Shown piece after piece: positions 25,343 through 33,174 of a stretch of DNA of 64,000 nt; position 1 is the stretch's first letter; the number at the start of each line of letters is the position of its first letter. The position numbers and the translations under genes are program-made. The stretch lies in assembly GCA_964613795.1 (NCBI GenBank), contig CAZTJR010000010.1, positions 1 through 64,000 on the forward strand. The letters are read 5' to 3'. Source of the DNA: Chromatocurvus sp964613795 (GTDB lineage: Bacteria > Pseudomonadota > Gammaproteobacteria > Pseudomonadales > Halieaceae). The notes below the pieces were generated by a model. The model had not been told where the DNA came from, made no database searches, and saw only the letters and a list, made by a program, of their open reading frames with translations.

Positions 25343-27084
25343 CCCGACACCCAGCCCCCCGGGCGCCGGCTGTCGGTGGCGCCATAGAGCCAGCCCCGAT
25401 CGAGCAGAATCGACTGCGTTCTTCCCAGCGTCCGGCGGGAGCTTTCCACGTTATGACCGAGGTTTTCCAGGAGGCGGATGGTGTCCGGGCTGACGCCATC
25501 TTCCACCCTCACCCTATCCGGCAGCCACTGGTGATGAACGCGCGGCGCTGCCGCAGCGCTGGCGATATTCAGGTCGAAGTCCATGGCGTTGAGCAGCGTC
25601 TGCAGAATCGTGGTGATGATGACGCTGCCGCCGGGGCTGCCGGTGGCCAGCCAGGGCTGGCCGTCGCGAAAGACGAGCGTCGGGCTCATGGAAGACAGCG
25701 GACGCTTTCCGCCCTCTATGCGGTTGGCTTCCCCCTGCACCAGCCCAAAGGCGTTCGCTTCGCCGGGACTTGCGCTGAAGTCTGCCATTTCGTTGTTGAG
25801 CAGCATGCCCGTGCCGGGCACCGCTATGTGGGACCCGAAGCTGAAGTTGAGGGTGTAGGTGTTGCTGACGACGTTCCCGGAGGCGTCTGCCACCGTGTAA
25901 TGGGTGGTGTCGGTGCTTTCGCCGGGGAGCGAGGCGCCCGGGTCAATGCTGGCTGAGGGCGTGGCTGCGTCGGGCCGTATCCGCGCCCGCAGTCGCGCTG
26001 CGTAGTCCTTGTCGACCAGTTCAGCCACCGGAACTTTGACGTAGTCCGGGTCTGCCAGATAGCGACTGCGGTCGGCGTAGGCCAGCTTCATGCTCTCGAT
26101 AAGCCGGTGCAGATAGGCGGCGCTGTTGTGCCCGAGCGACACGAGATCATAGCCCTCGAGAATATTCAGCATCTGCAGGATGTGAATCCCCCCGGATGAA
26201 GGGGGTGGCGTGGACACGATCGTGAAATCGCGATAGCTGCCGCGGATTGGCGTACGCTCCAGGGGCCGATAGTCGGCGAGATCCTGCCGCGTGACAAGAC
26301 CGCCGTTGTTCGCCATGTCGTCGGCGATGTGACGGGCTACAGCACCGCTGTAGAACCCGTCGCGACCCTGTTGCGCGATCTGCCGCAGCGTGTCGGCGAG
26401 ATCGGGCTGGCGCCAGAGGCTATCGGGGGCCGGGGCGTTACCATCGGCATCGAGGAACAGGCGCGCCGCTTCCGGATTTTTCTGCAGGCGTTCCGCGCGA
26501 CTGGTGATTTCGGCATTCAGCGCGAAGCTGACACGAATGCCCTCCGCTGCCAGGCGAATGGCAGGTGCCAGGACCTCGGCCCGTGACAGGGAGCCATAGT
26601 GCTCCAGAGCATAGAGCATGCCGGCCACCGTGCCTGGCACGCCGGCGGCCTGATGGCTGAAAAATTCACGCTGGCGATCCACCTCGCCGGCATCATTCAG
26701 GTATAGGTCAGCCGTGGCTGCGGCGGGCGCGGTCTCGCGATAGTCGATCAACGTCTGGCGATCTTCATCGGCGAGGTGGATCAGCATGAAGCCGCCGCCA
26801 CCGATATTGCCGGCGCGCGGGTAGGTGACAGCCAGTGCAAAGCCGGTTGCCACGGCGGCATCCACCGCATTGCCACCGCGTTTCAGAATGCTGGCGCCAA
26901 TGTCCGCCGCCAGACGCTCGGGTGCGACCACCATGCCGTTTTTTGCCACCGTAGGCAGAAAGCGCGTCTGGAAGTCGATAATGGGGGCGTTGGCGGTGGC
27001 CTCCTGGGCCACGCTCGCCGGCACGAACAGGAACGCAGTCATTGCCGTGGCAAGCCAACGGCCGATCCAGGTTTTCGCGTACAC
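25336..27084 (-). CDS. ggt: Gamma-glutamyltransferase, periplasmic, self-processing
   Basis: A 582-residue proenzyme with signal peptide (about 1-23, ending ASVAQ). It cleaves the gamma-glutamyl bond of glutathione and conjugates. The autoprocessing/nucleophile Thr lies in STDTTHYTVAD; the large subunit has GGNAVDAAVATGFAL and the small subunit has PGTGMLLNNEMADF and the substrate-binding PLSSMSPT. Start is GTG 27084, because AGGAGAG lies 7 bases upstream and the protein then begins with a proper signal peptide; a longer frame from 27270 would run over the divergent small gene. Length is normal for the family. Confidence 0.93.
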   Translation of the reverse strand: MYAKTWIGRWLATAMTAFLFVPASVAQEATANAPIIDFQTRFLPTVAKNGMVVAPERLAADIGASILKRGGNAVDAAVATGFALAVTYPRAGNIGGGGFMLIHLADEDRQTLIDYRETAPAAATADLYLNDAGEVDRQREFFSHQAAGVPGTVAGMLYALEHYGSLSRAEVLAPAIRLAAEGIRVSFALNAEITSRAERLQKNPEAARLFLDADGNAPAPDSLWRQPDLADTLRQIAQQGRDGFYSGAVARHIADDMANNGGLVTRQDLADYRPLERTPIRGSYRDFTIVSTPPPSSGGIHILQMLNILEGYDLVSLGHNSAAYLHRLIESMKLAYADRSRYLADPDYVKVPVAELVDKDYAARLRARIRPDAATPSASIDPGASLPGESTDTTHYTVADASGNVVSNTYTLNFSFGSHIAVPGTGMLLNNEMADFSASPGEANAFGLVQGEANRIEGGKRPLSSMSPTLVFRDGQPWLATGSPGGSVIITTILQTLLNAMDFDLNIASAAAAPRVHHQWLPDRVRVEDGVSPDTIRLLENLGHNVESSRRTLGRTQSILLDRGWLYGATDSRRPGGWVSGY

Positions 27085-27154
27085 TGATCTCTCCTGCTGG
27101 AATGAAAGCTGCGACTCTACCGGTTTTGCAGGTACGGTGACACAGGGGAAATGC

Positions 27155-27463
27155 ATGACAGACGCAAGCAGGCTCGACGCGGAAGTGACACAGCGCTGGC
27201 AGGCCATGCTGGAGGCCATCGCGGCCGGCGACGATATTCCGCCGGGTCTGCGCTGGCGCACCGAAGGCATGATGGAGGCGCTGGTGCTGCTGGGCGTGCG
27301 CAGCAGCGACGAGCTGCAACAGGCGATGGCGGATGCCTACCGGCAGTCGCTGGGCAGATCGCTGGAGGATGATCTCGGCGCCGAGTGGCAATGTGGCCAT
27401 CCCTTCCCGCAGATTCCGTTTTTCATGTGCCGGGCGCCGGTGCATCGCGGCGGCCCTGATTGA
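27155..27463 (+). CDS. Small conserved-looking protein of unknown function
   Basis: A 102-residue soluble protein, helical in the first two thirds (RWQAMLEAIAAG, ELQQAMADAYRQSLG), with a C-terminal WQCGHPFPQIPFFMCRAP stretch whose two Cys and one His could bind metal. Not recognised. ATG 27155 follows CAGGGGAA. It lies between the divergent ggt (70 bases between starts) and pdxH (42 bases downstream), so it may be co-transcribed with pdxH. Codon use fits its neighbours. Confidence 0.6.
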   Translation: MTDASRLDAEVTQRWQAMLEAIAAGDDIPPGLRWRTEGMMEALVLLGVRSSDELQQAMADAYRQSLGRSLEDDLGAEWQCGHPFPQIPFFMCRAPVHRGGPD

Positions 27464-27505
27464 ATATAATGGCAGGCAACGACGGGAACACAGGCAGGCA
27501 ATACG

Positions 27506-28144
27506 GTGAAATTTGAATCCTACAGGCGGGAGTACACGGCGGGTGGATTGACTCGGGACACGCTTGACGCCTCCCCGCTGCACCAGTTTGAACAGTGGCT
27601 GGAGCAGGCAGTCAACGCCGGCCTCAGTGACCCCACGGCGATGTCGCTGGCGACGCGTGATGCGGACGGCAACCTCTGGCAGCGTATTGTCCTGCTCAAG
27701 GGTATCTCGAAAGGTGGGTTCGTCTTCTACACCAATTACCGCAGCAACAAGGCAAAGGCGATTGCGGCGGATCCCCGTGTCTCTCTGCTGTTTCCCTGGA
27801 ACGAACTGGACCGTCAGGTCATCGTCGCCGGGGTTGCCGAGAAAATGTCCATGACGGAATCGGCCCGGTACTTTCTGTCCCGTCCCCGCGAGAGTCAGAT
27901 TGCCGCCTGGGCCTCGCGGCAGAGTCGCCCTGTGCCGGCTCGCGCAGCGCTGGAGGCGGAAATGTCGCGTCTGAAGGCACAGTTCGCCGCAGGCGAGGTT
28001 CCCGTGCCCGATTTCTGGGGTGGCTTTCGTATTGTGCCGCAGCGGGTGGAGTTCTGGCAGGGCGGCGAGCACCGGCTTCACGACCGCTTTGTCTATACCC
28101 GGGTTGAAGAAGAGGGCTGGGCAGTGGAGCAGCTGCAACCATGA
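27506..28144 (+). CDS. pdxH: Pyridoxamine 5'-phosphate oxidase
   Basis: A 212-residue FMN enzyme that oxidises pyridoxamine or pyridoxine 5'-phosphate to PLP. Family signatures are clear: QRIVLLKGI, GFVFYTNYRSNKA, the FMN/substrate segment SRPRESQIAAWASRQS, and the C-terminal RVEFWQGGEHRLHDR. Length is standard. Start is GTG 27506; there is no ATG in frame nearby and the N-terminal YRREY matches the family start. Confidence 0.96.
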   Translation: MKFESYRREYTAGGLTRDTLDASPLHQFEQWLEQAVNAGLSDPTAMSLATRDADGNLWQRIVLLKGISKGGFVFYTNYRSNKAKAIAADPRVSLLFPWNELDRQVIVAGVAEKMSMTESARYFLSRPRESQIAAWASRQSRPVPARAALEAEMSRLKAQFAAGEVPVPDFWGGFRIVPQRVEFWQGGEHRLHDRFVYTRVEEEGWAVEQLQP

Positions 28145-28167
28145 TCTGGGCCGGCGTGGCCCGCCCG

Positions 28168-28199
28168 GCAGGCGTCGGGCTGTTACGTCCGACCCCTGC
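28168..28199. other. Strong hairpin after pdxH, no T-run
   Basis: GCAGGCGTCGG (28168-28178) pairs with CCGACCCCTGC (28189-28199) with a single mismatch around a 10-base loop. No T-tract follows on either strand, so it is not a classical terminator; it may be a transcript-end stabiliser or a factor-dependent stop between pdxH and the lipocalin-like gene. Confidence 0.35.
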
Positions 28200-28275
28200 T
28201 CCGGTGTATCCTTGTGTCAGACGCTTCAAACCGGACCCGTGCCGGTGAAGTACCAGTCACAGCGGGAGAAAGCCG

Positions 28276-28731
28276 ATGATCAGCAAGCAAGACCTGGTAG
28301 GGACGTGGCAGTTGGAGTCCTGGTCGGTGGGATATTCCGACCGGGAGGACTATAGCTGTCCCTTCGGTGAAGATCCGAAAGGACTTCTCATTTACACCGA
28401 GGACGACTGGATGAGTGCCTCTATCGGACGCAGCGATCGCCAGACCCTGCCGGACGATATCAGTTTCCGTAAAATTCCCGAGGAGAAGCTGGCCCGAGCC
28501 TACCTGTCCTACTTTCACTACGCGGGCCGCTATCATGTGGTCGAGGGCGACGTGATCCACTACGTCACCCAGAGCCTGAACCCCAACTTTGTCGGTAGCG
28601 AGCAACTGCGGCATGCGGAGCTGGATGGCCACACCCTGGTGCTGAGCGGCCAGGATACAGCGGGTGGCGTGCTCAGGCTGCATTCACTGGTATGGCATCG
28701 CCTGTCCGCCGCCGAGAGTGACAGCGCCTAA
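28276..28731 (+). CDS. Lipocalin-like domain protein
   Basis: A 151-residue protein starting at ATG 28276 (GCGGGAGAAAG upstream). It opens with ISKQDLVGTWQLESWSVGY, the GTW lipocalin-like signature, and ends with a beta run (LVLSGQDTAGGVLRLHSLVWHRL) as expected for a small barrel of the Lipocalin_5 type. No signal peptide, so cytoplasmic. Ligand unknown. Its stop overlaps the convergent cinA stop by 4 bases. Confidence 0.75.
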   Translation: MISKQDLVGTWQLESWSVGYSDREDYSCPFGEDPKGLLIYTEDDWMSASIGRSDRQTLPDDISFRKIPEEKLARAYLSYFHYAGRYHVVEGDVIHYVTQSLNPNFVGSEQLRHAELDGHTLVLSGQDTAGGVLRLHSLVWHRLSAAESDSA

Positions 28732-30023
28732 CCCGCTCCATCAATGCGCCGTTGCTGTGCCTGCCATGGCAGCGGCGGAAGTTGCAGCAGCTGTCGTCGG
28801 ATAAGATCCAGGCCGGCGGCGGCTACCATGGTCTGGAACAGACTTCGTTCCACCGGCCAGCACAGTCCGCAGCTGTGCAGCTTATCGGCGCTCCCCCAGG
28901 CGATCCACACAGTGCCTACCGGCTTCTCCGCGCTGCCGCCCTGCGGGCCGGCAATCCCGGATACGGCGATCGCCATAGTCGCACCGCTGCGGGCCATCGC
29001 GCCTTCCGCCATGGCCCGGACCACTGGCTCACTGACCGCGCCGTGCTCCTCCAGCAGGACCTCCGGCACAGCGAGCAGGTCGCTCTTCATCCGGTTCGAG
29101 TAGGTCACAAAGCCCGCCTCGAAAGCGGCGCTGGAGCCGGGAACACGGGTGAGCATCGACGCAATGAGGCCGCCAGTGCAGGATTCGGCTGTCGTGATCT
29201 GTTCGCCCCGGGCGCACAACAGCTCCAGCACGCGCGCTGCCAGGGTCGTATTGCCCTCGCCGATAATGTGGTCGCCGAACAGCAACTCCAGCTGTCCCCG
29301 GCACTGGGTCTGCAGGCCGTGGTCTGCGTCACGGGCAGCCGTGAGCTTGATCTCCATCTGTGGCGCACCGGCCCTGAAGCCCAGTGATATTTCCTGTGGC
29401 CAGTCCGGCAGCGCGTCTGCCACGCGCTGCTGGGCGGCGGACTCGCCCAGGCCAAAGGTCTGCAGCCGCAGAATGGTTCTCGGCGCCAGATCGGGATGGC
29501 GACGCCGGATATCATCGATCACCGGATCCAGCATGTTGCGGAGTTCGCCCGGGACGCCCGGCGTGCACAGGACACGGCAGTGCCCAAGTGTCATGGCAAT
29601 ACCCACGGCGCTGCCGGTAGTGTTTGGCAGGATGTCGCTGCCGGCCGGCAGCTTTGCCTGCTTGCGGTTGGCTGCGTCCAGGGGGATCTGTCGCCGCGCG
29701 CACCAGCTCTCTATATGGGCGAGGGCCTCCGGGTTCTCGGTCAGCGACACCCCCGCCGCAGCGGCAAGCGCAGCTGCCGTCAGGTCGTCAACGGTGGGGC
29801 CGAGACCACCGTTGACGATGAGAATGTCAGCGTGCGAGCTGATCCTGCTGATGGCAGCCGTGAGTGCATCCAGGTCGTCGTCGAGGGTGATCTTGCGCTC
29901 GCAGGTGATGCCAAGCTCGCCGAGACGTTGCCCGACCAGGGCCGAGTTCGAATCGACAGTGTCGCCACTCATCAGCTCGCTGCCGGTGAGAAGCATCTGG
30001 ATACGCGGTGTACGGGAGGTCAT
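28728..30023 (-). CDS. cinA: CinA family protein, nicotinamide-nucleotide amidase
   Basis: A 431-residue two-domain protein. N-terminal MoCF/COG1058 domain (about 8-180) with GSELMSGDTVDSNS and NGGLGPTVDDLT; C-terminal CinA/PncC domain (about 265-425) with TTAESCTGGLIASMLT and VSGIAGPQGGSAEKPVGTVWIAW, which deamidates NMN to nicotinate mononucleotide. Full-length architecture, unlike the short PncC of E. coli. Single gene, divergent from parA. Confidence 0.93.
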   Translation of the reverse strand: MTSRTPRIQMLLTGSELMSGDTVDSNSALVGQRLGELGITCERKITLDDDLDALTAAISRISSHADILIVNGGLGPTVDDLTAAALAAAAGVSLTENPEALAHIESWCARRQIPLDAANRKQAKLPAGSDILPNTTGSAVGIAMTLGHCRVLCTPGVPGELRNMLDPVIDDIRRRHPDLAPRTILRLQTFGLGESAAQQRVADALPDWPQEISLGFRAGAPQMEIKLTAARDADHGLQTQCRGQLELLFGDHIIGEGNTTLAARVLELLCARGEQITTAESCTGGLIASMLTRVPGSSAAFEAGFVTYSNRMKSDLLAVPEVLLEEHGAVSEPVVRAMAEGAMARSGATMAIAVSGIAGPQGGSAEKPVGTVWIAWGSADKLHSCGLCWPVERSLFQTMVAAAGLDLIRRQLLQLPPLPWQAQQRRIDGAG

Positions 30024-30148
30024 GCTGTGGCCTGCAGTTCAGCGGAGGTGACGGTACTATACAGGCAGGGAGCCGCCGGTAGCAGGCGCTCCGGGGGGCG
30101 CAATCGCGGGCCCCACTGAAATTTGGTGTGTATGACGTGCCGCGGGGC

Positions 30149-30177
30149 TTACCGTGGGGCGAACGCTTGTTTACACT
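30149..30177 (+). promoter_or_regulatory. Candidate sigma-70 promoter of the parA-like gene
   Basis: TTACCG (30149-30154), 17 bases, TACACT (30172-30177), 37 bases before the start codon of the ParA-like gene and about 23 before its ribosome site. Four of six matches in each box. Confidence 0.4.
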
Positions 30178-30214
30178 CTGGCGCCCCAGCAGGCCCGGAC
30201 AAGGAGAGCAGCGC

Positions 30215-31021
30215 ATGAAGCGGGTGGTATTCAACCAGAAAGGCGGCGTTGGCAAGACCAGCATCACGTGCAACCTGGCGGCGATTGATGCGCAGGTCGG
30301 CTACCGCACACTGGTCATCGATCTGGACGTTCAGGGCAACACCACGCATTACCTGGTCGGCGAAATTGACGCCGAGGCATTTCCGGCGGAGGCTCAGGGC
30401 GTTGCCGGCCTGTTCCGGCAGACGGTAGGCTCCAGGCGGATGCGTCAGAACCCGGACTCCTTTGTCTGGGAAACGCCGTACCCCGATCTGTACCTGATGC
30501 CTTCCAGCCCGGTGCTGTCCCAGCTCGAGAAGGAGCTCGAATCGCGTTACAAGATCTACAAGCTGCGCGACGCCCTCGCCAAGCTGGCCGACGAATATGA
30601 CCGCGTTTACATCGATACACCGCCGAATTTCAATTTTTACAGTAAATCGGCGCTGATCGCCGCCGATGCCCTGCTGATTCCCTTTGATTGCGATAGCTTT
30701 GCACGCCAGAGCCTGTATGCGCTCATGGACAACATTGCCGAGCTGCAGGAAGACCACAACCCCGATCTCATGGTCGAAGGTATTGTCATCAACCAGTTCA
30801 ACTCGCAGGCCAGGCTGCCGGGCGAGTTGGTCGCCGAGCTGGAAGCCGAGGGCTACCCGGTTCTCAAGACCTATCTCAATACCTCGGTAAAAATGAAAGA
30901 GTCGCACTACACGCACCGGCCTCTGGTGGATCTGGCGCCGGGCCATAAACTCACCGGCCAGTACCTGGCCCTGCAGCAGGAGCTGGAGCGCGGGCTCAAG
31001 AAGGGCCGCAAGCGGCGCTGA
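30215..31021 (+). CDS. Orphan ParA/Soj family ATPase
   Basis: A 268-residue P-loop ATPase with the deviant Walker A KGGVGKTS near the N-terminus, VIDLDVQGNTTHYL and a later YIDTPPNFNFYSKSAL switch region. ParA proteins form ATP-dependent dimers on DNA or membranes to position cargo. No parB or parS-like repeat is next to it, so it is an orphan and its cargo is unknown. ATG 30215 is chosen for the AAGGAGAG site 8 bases upstream. Confidence 0.88.
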   Translation: MKRVVFNQKGGVGKTSITCNLAAIDAQVGYRTLVIDLDVQGNTTHYLVGEIDAEAFPAEAQGVAGLFRQTVGSRRMRQNPDSFVWETPYPDLYLMPSSPVLSQLEKELESRYKIYKLRDALAKLADEYDRVYIDTPPNFNFYSKSALIAADALLIPFDCDSFARQSLYALMDNIAELQEDHNPDLMVEGIVINQFNSQARLPGELVAELEAEGYPVLKTYLNTSVKMKESHYTHRPLVDLAPGHKLTGQYLALQQELERGLKKGRKRR

Positions 31022-31090
31022 GGCCTCAGGTGCAGTGCCCATTGCCTGCGGCTGCCCCGGCGGCCTTGCACTACCATATACCTCTCTACC

Positions 31091-31591
31091 ATGGGTGCCA
31101 CACGCATGATCAACAGTACGTCAGACCTGCCTCTGCCCCTCGAAGAGGCCTGCGCACAGCTCGCCGGACTGCTCGCCGGCGAACCCGACCTGATCGCCAA
31201 CAGCGCCAACGTATCGGCTTTTCTCGCGCAGCAGCTGGTGGATATCAACTGGGTGGGCTTTTATTTTCTCAAGGGCGATACGCTGGTGCTGGGGCCATTC
31301 CAGGGCCAGCCCGCCTGCGTGCGCATCCCGGTCGGACGCGGCGTGTGTGGTACCGCCGTGTCGGAGGAGGCGACGCAGGTGGTCGACGACGTGCATGCCT
31401 TTCCGGGACATATTGCTTGTGATATCCGCTCGCGCTCCGAGCTGGTGGTGCCGCTCCGGGACGGCGGTCGCGTCGTTGGCGTCCTGGACATCGACAGTCC
31501 ACGCACGGGTCGCTTCAGCGCGGCGGACGTGGTCTTCGTCGAGGCCCTGCTGGAGGTATTCCGGCGGCACCAGTTCGAGGACGCTGGGTAG
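31091..31591 (+). CDS. msrC: GAF domain free methionine-(R)-sulfoxide reductase
   Basis: A 166-residue single GAF domain protein of the fRMsr family. Catalytic-type cysteines are present in CVRIPVGRGVCGTA (two Cys) and HIACD (one Cys), matching the three Cys that form the disulphide cycle in E. coli MsrC. It repairs free methionine R-sulfoxide. ATG 31091 and 31106 are both possible; neither has a good ribosome site. It lies between parA and asnS on the same strand. Confidence 0.9.
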   Translation: MGATRMINSTSDLPLPLEEACAQLAGLLAGEPDLIANSANVSAFLAQQLVDINWVGFYFLKGDTLVLGPFQGQPACVRIPVGRGVCGTAVSEEATQVVDDVHAFPGHIACDIRSRSELVVPLRDGGRVVGVLDIDSPRTGRFSAADVVFVEALLEVFRRHQFEDAG

Positions 31592-31690
31592 TTGTGGCCC
31601 ACTAGCGCCTCCGGCGTAAGCGGGGAGTGGTATCCCTGCGGGTGATTGGGTATTCTCCGCGCTCTTTTTGACAGGGCCGGGAGGCAATGC

Positions 31691-33088
31691 ATGGCAGACA
31701 CGTATCAGGTCAAGTCGCTTCTGGCGGGCAGCGTGGCGCTCGGAAGCCCGGTGAGCGTGCGCGGCTGGCTGCGCAGCAAGCGCGATTCCAAGGCCGGTAT
31801 TTCCTTTCTTGCGGTACATGACGGCTCACATTTCGATGCGATTCAGGCGGTGGTCCCCGATACGCTGAAGAATTACCGCGACGAGGTGCTGCACCTGAGT
31901 ACGGGCTGCGCGGTGATTGTCAGCGGAGAGCTGGTTGCGTCCGGAGGCAAGGGGCAGCAGGTTGAGATTCAGGCAGAGATGGTAGAGGTGGTGGGCTGGG
32001 TAGACGACCCCGAAACCTATCCCATTGCCAAGAAGCGCCATACCTTCGAGTATCTGCGCACCCAGGCTCACCTGCGCCCGCGAACCAATACCTTTGGCGC
32101 CATGACCCGTGTGCGCAATACCCTTGCCAATGCCATCCATAATTATTTCAACGACAACGGTTTCTGCTGGGTCAACACGCCTATTATCACGGGCAGTGAC
32201 TGCGAGGGCGCAGGCGAGCTGTTCCGGGTGAGCACACTGGATTTTGCGAATCTTCCGCGGCGTGCCGACGGCAGCGTGGATTTCGAACAGGACTTCTTCG
32301 ACGGCGAGGCCTTTCTCACCGTCAGTGGCCAGCTTGAGGTGGAGTCCTACTGCCTGGCGATGAGCAAAGTGTATACCTTCGGCCCGACGTTCCGGGCGGA
32401 GAACTCCAACACCAGTCGACACCTGGCCGAGTTTTGGATGGTGGAGCCGGAAATTGCCTTTGCCGATCTTGGCGACCTGGCGGATCTCGCCGAGTCACTC
32501 CTGCAGCACGTCTTTGGCCGTGTTCTGGCCGAGTGCGAGAGCGATATCGGCTTCTTCCAGCAGCGCATCGATACCACGCTGCTGGAGCGCCTGCGCGGCG
32601 TCATCGAGAACCGCTTCGAGCGGATGGAGTACGGCGAAGCGGTCCGCATCCTGCAGAACTGCGGCGAGTCCTTCGAGTTTCCCGTGGCCTGGGGAACGGA
32701 TCTTGCGTCCGAGCACGAGCGTTATCTATGTGAAAAGCATGTCGGGCGGCCGGTGGTGCTGATGAATTATCCGCGGGACATCAAGGCGTTCTACATGCGG
32801 CTTAACGATGACGAACAAACCGTCGCAGCAATGGACGTGCTGGCGCCGGGGATCGGCGAGATCATCGGCGGCAGTCAGCGCGAAGAGCGTCTCGATATTC
32901 TCGACGCGCGCATGGATCCGGCGCTGCGCGATGAGCTGTGGTGGTATCGCGATCTGCGTCGCTACGGCACGGTGCCCCACGCAGGCTTTGGTCTGGGATT
33001 CGAGCGTCTGCTCAACTACGTCACGGGCATGGAAAACGTGCGCGACGCCATTCCGTTTCCCCGCACTCCCGGTAATGCGCACTTCTGA
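31691..33088 (+). CDS. asnS: Asparagine--tRNA ligase
   Basis: A 465-residue class IIb synthetase: N-terminal OB fold for the anticodon (about 15-110, GWLRSKRDSKAGISFL), then the catalytic core with motif 2 around FGPTFRAENSNTSRHLAEFWM and motif 3 GFGLGFERLL, ending PFPRTPGNAHF as in AsnRS. Start ATG 31691 follows GGGAGGCA. Length is standard. Confidence 0.97.
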   Translation: MADTYQVKSLLAGSVALGSPVSVRGWLRSKRDSKAGISFLAVHDGSHFDAIQAVVPDTLKNYRDEVLHLSTGCAVIVSGELVASGGKGQQVEIQAEMVEVVGWVDDPETYPIAKKRHTFEYLRTQAHLRPRTNTFGAMTRVRNTLANAIHNYFNDNGFCWVNTPIITGSDCEGAGELFRVSTLDFANLPRRADGSVDFEQDFFDGEAFLTVSGQLEVESYCLAMSKVYTFGPTFRAENSNTSRHLAEFWMVEPEIAFADLGDLADLAESLLQHVFGRVLAECESDIGFFQQRIDTTLLERLRGVIENRFERMEYGEAVRILQNCGESFEFPVAWGTDLASEHERYLCEKHVGRPVVLMNYPRDIKAFYMRLNDDEQTVAAMDVLAPGIGEIIGGSQREERLDILDARMDPALRDELWWYRDLRRYGTVPHAGFGLGFERLLNYVTGMENVRDAIPFPRTPGNAHF

Positions 33089-33174
33089 CGTGCTGACGTG
33101 CGCAGCGGGCGAGGGCTTGCCCGGCCGGGGTTGAAACGGCTTTGGCGGCTGGCGCGGTAAGGCCTGCCCGGCGC

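Noticed and set aside
30215..31021. Plasmid or prophage partition locus
   Set aside because: No parB, replication or integrase gene; the flanks are normal chromosomal genes.
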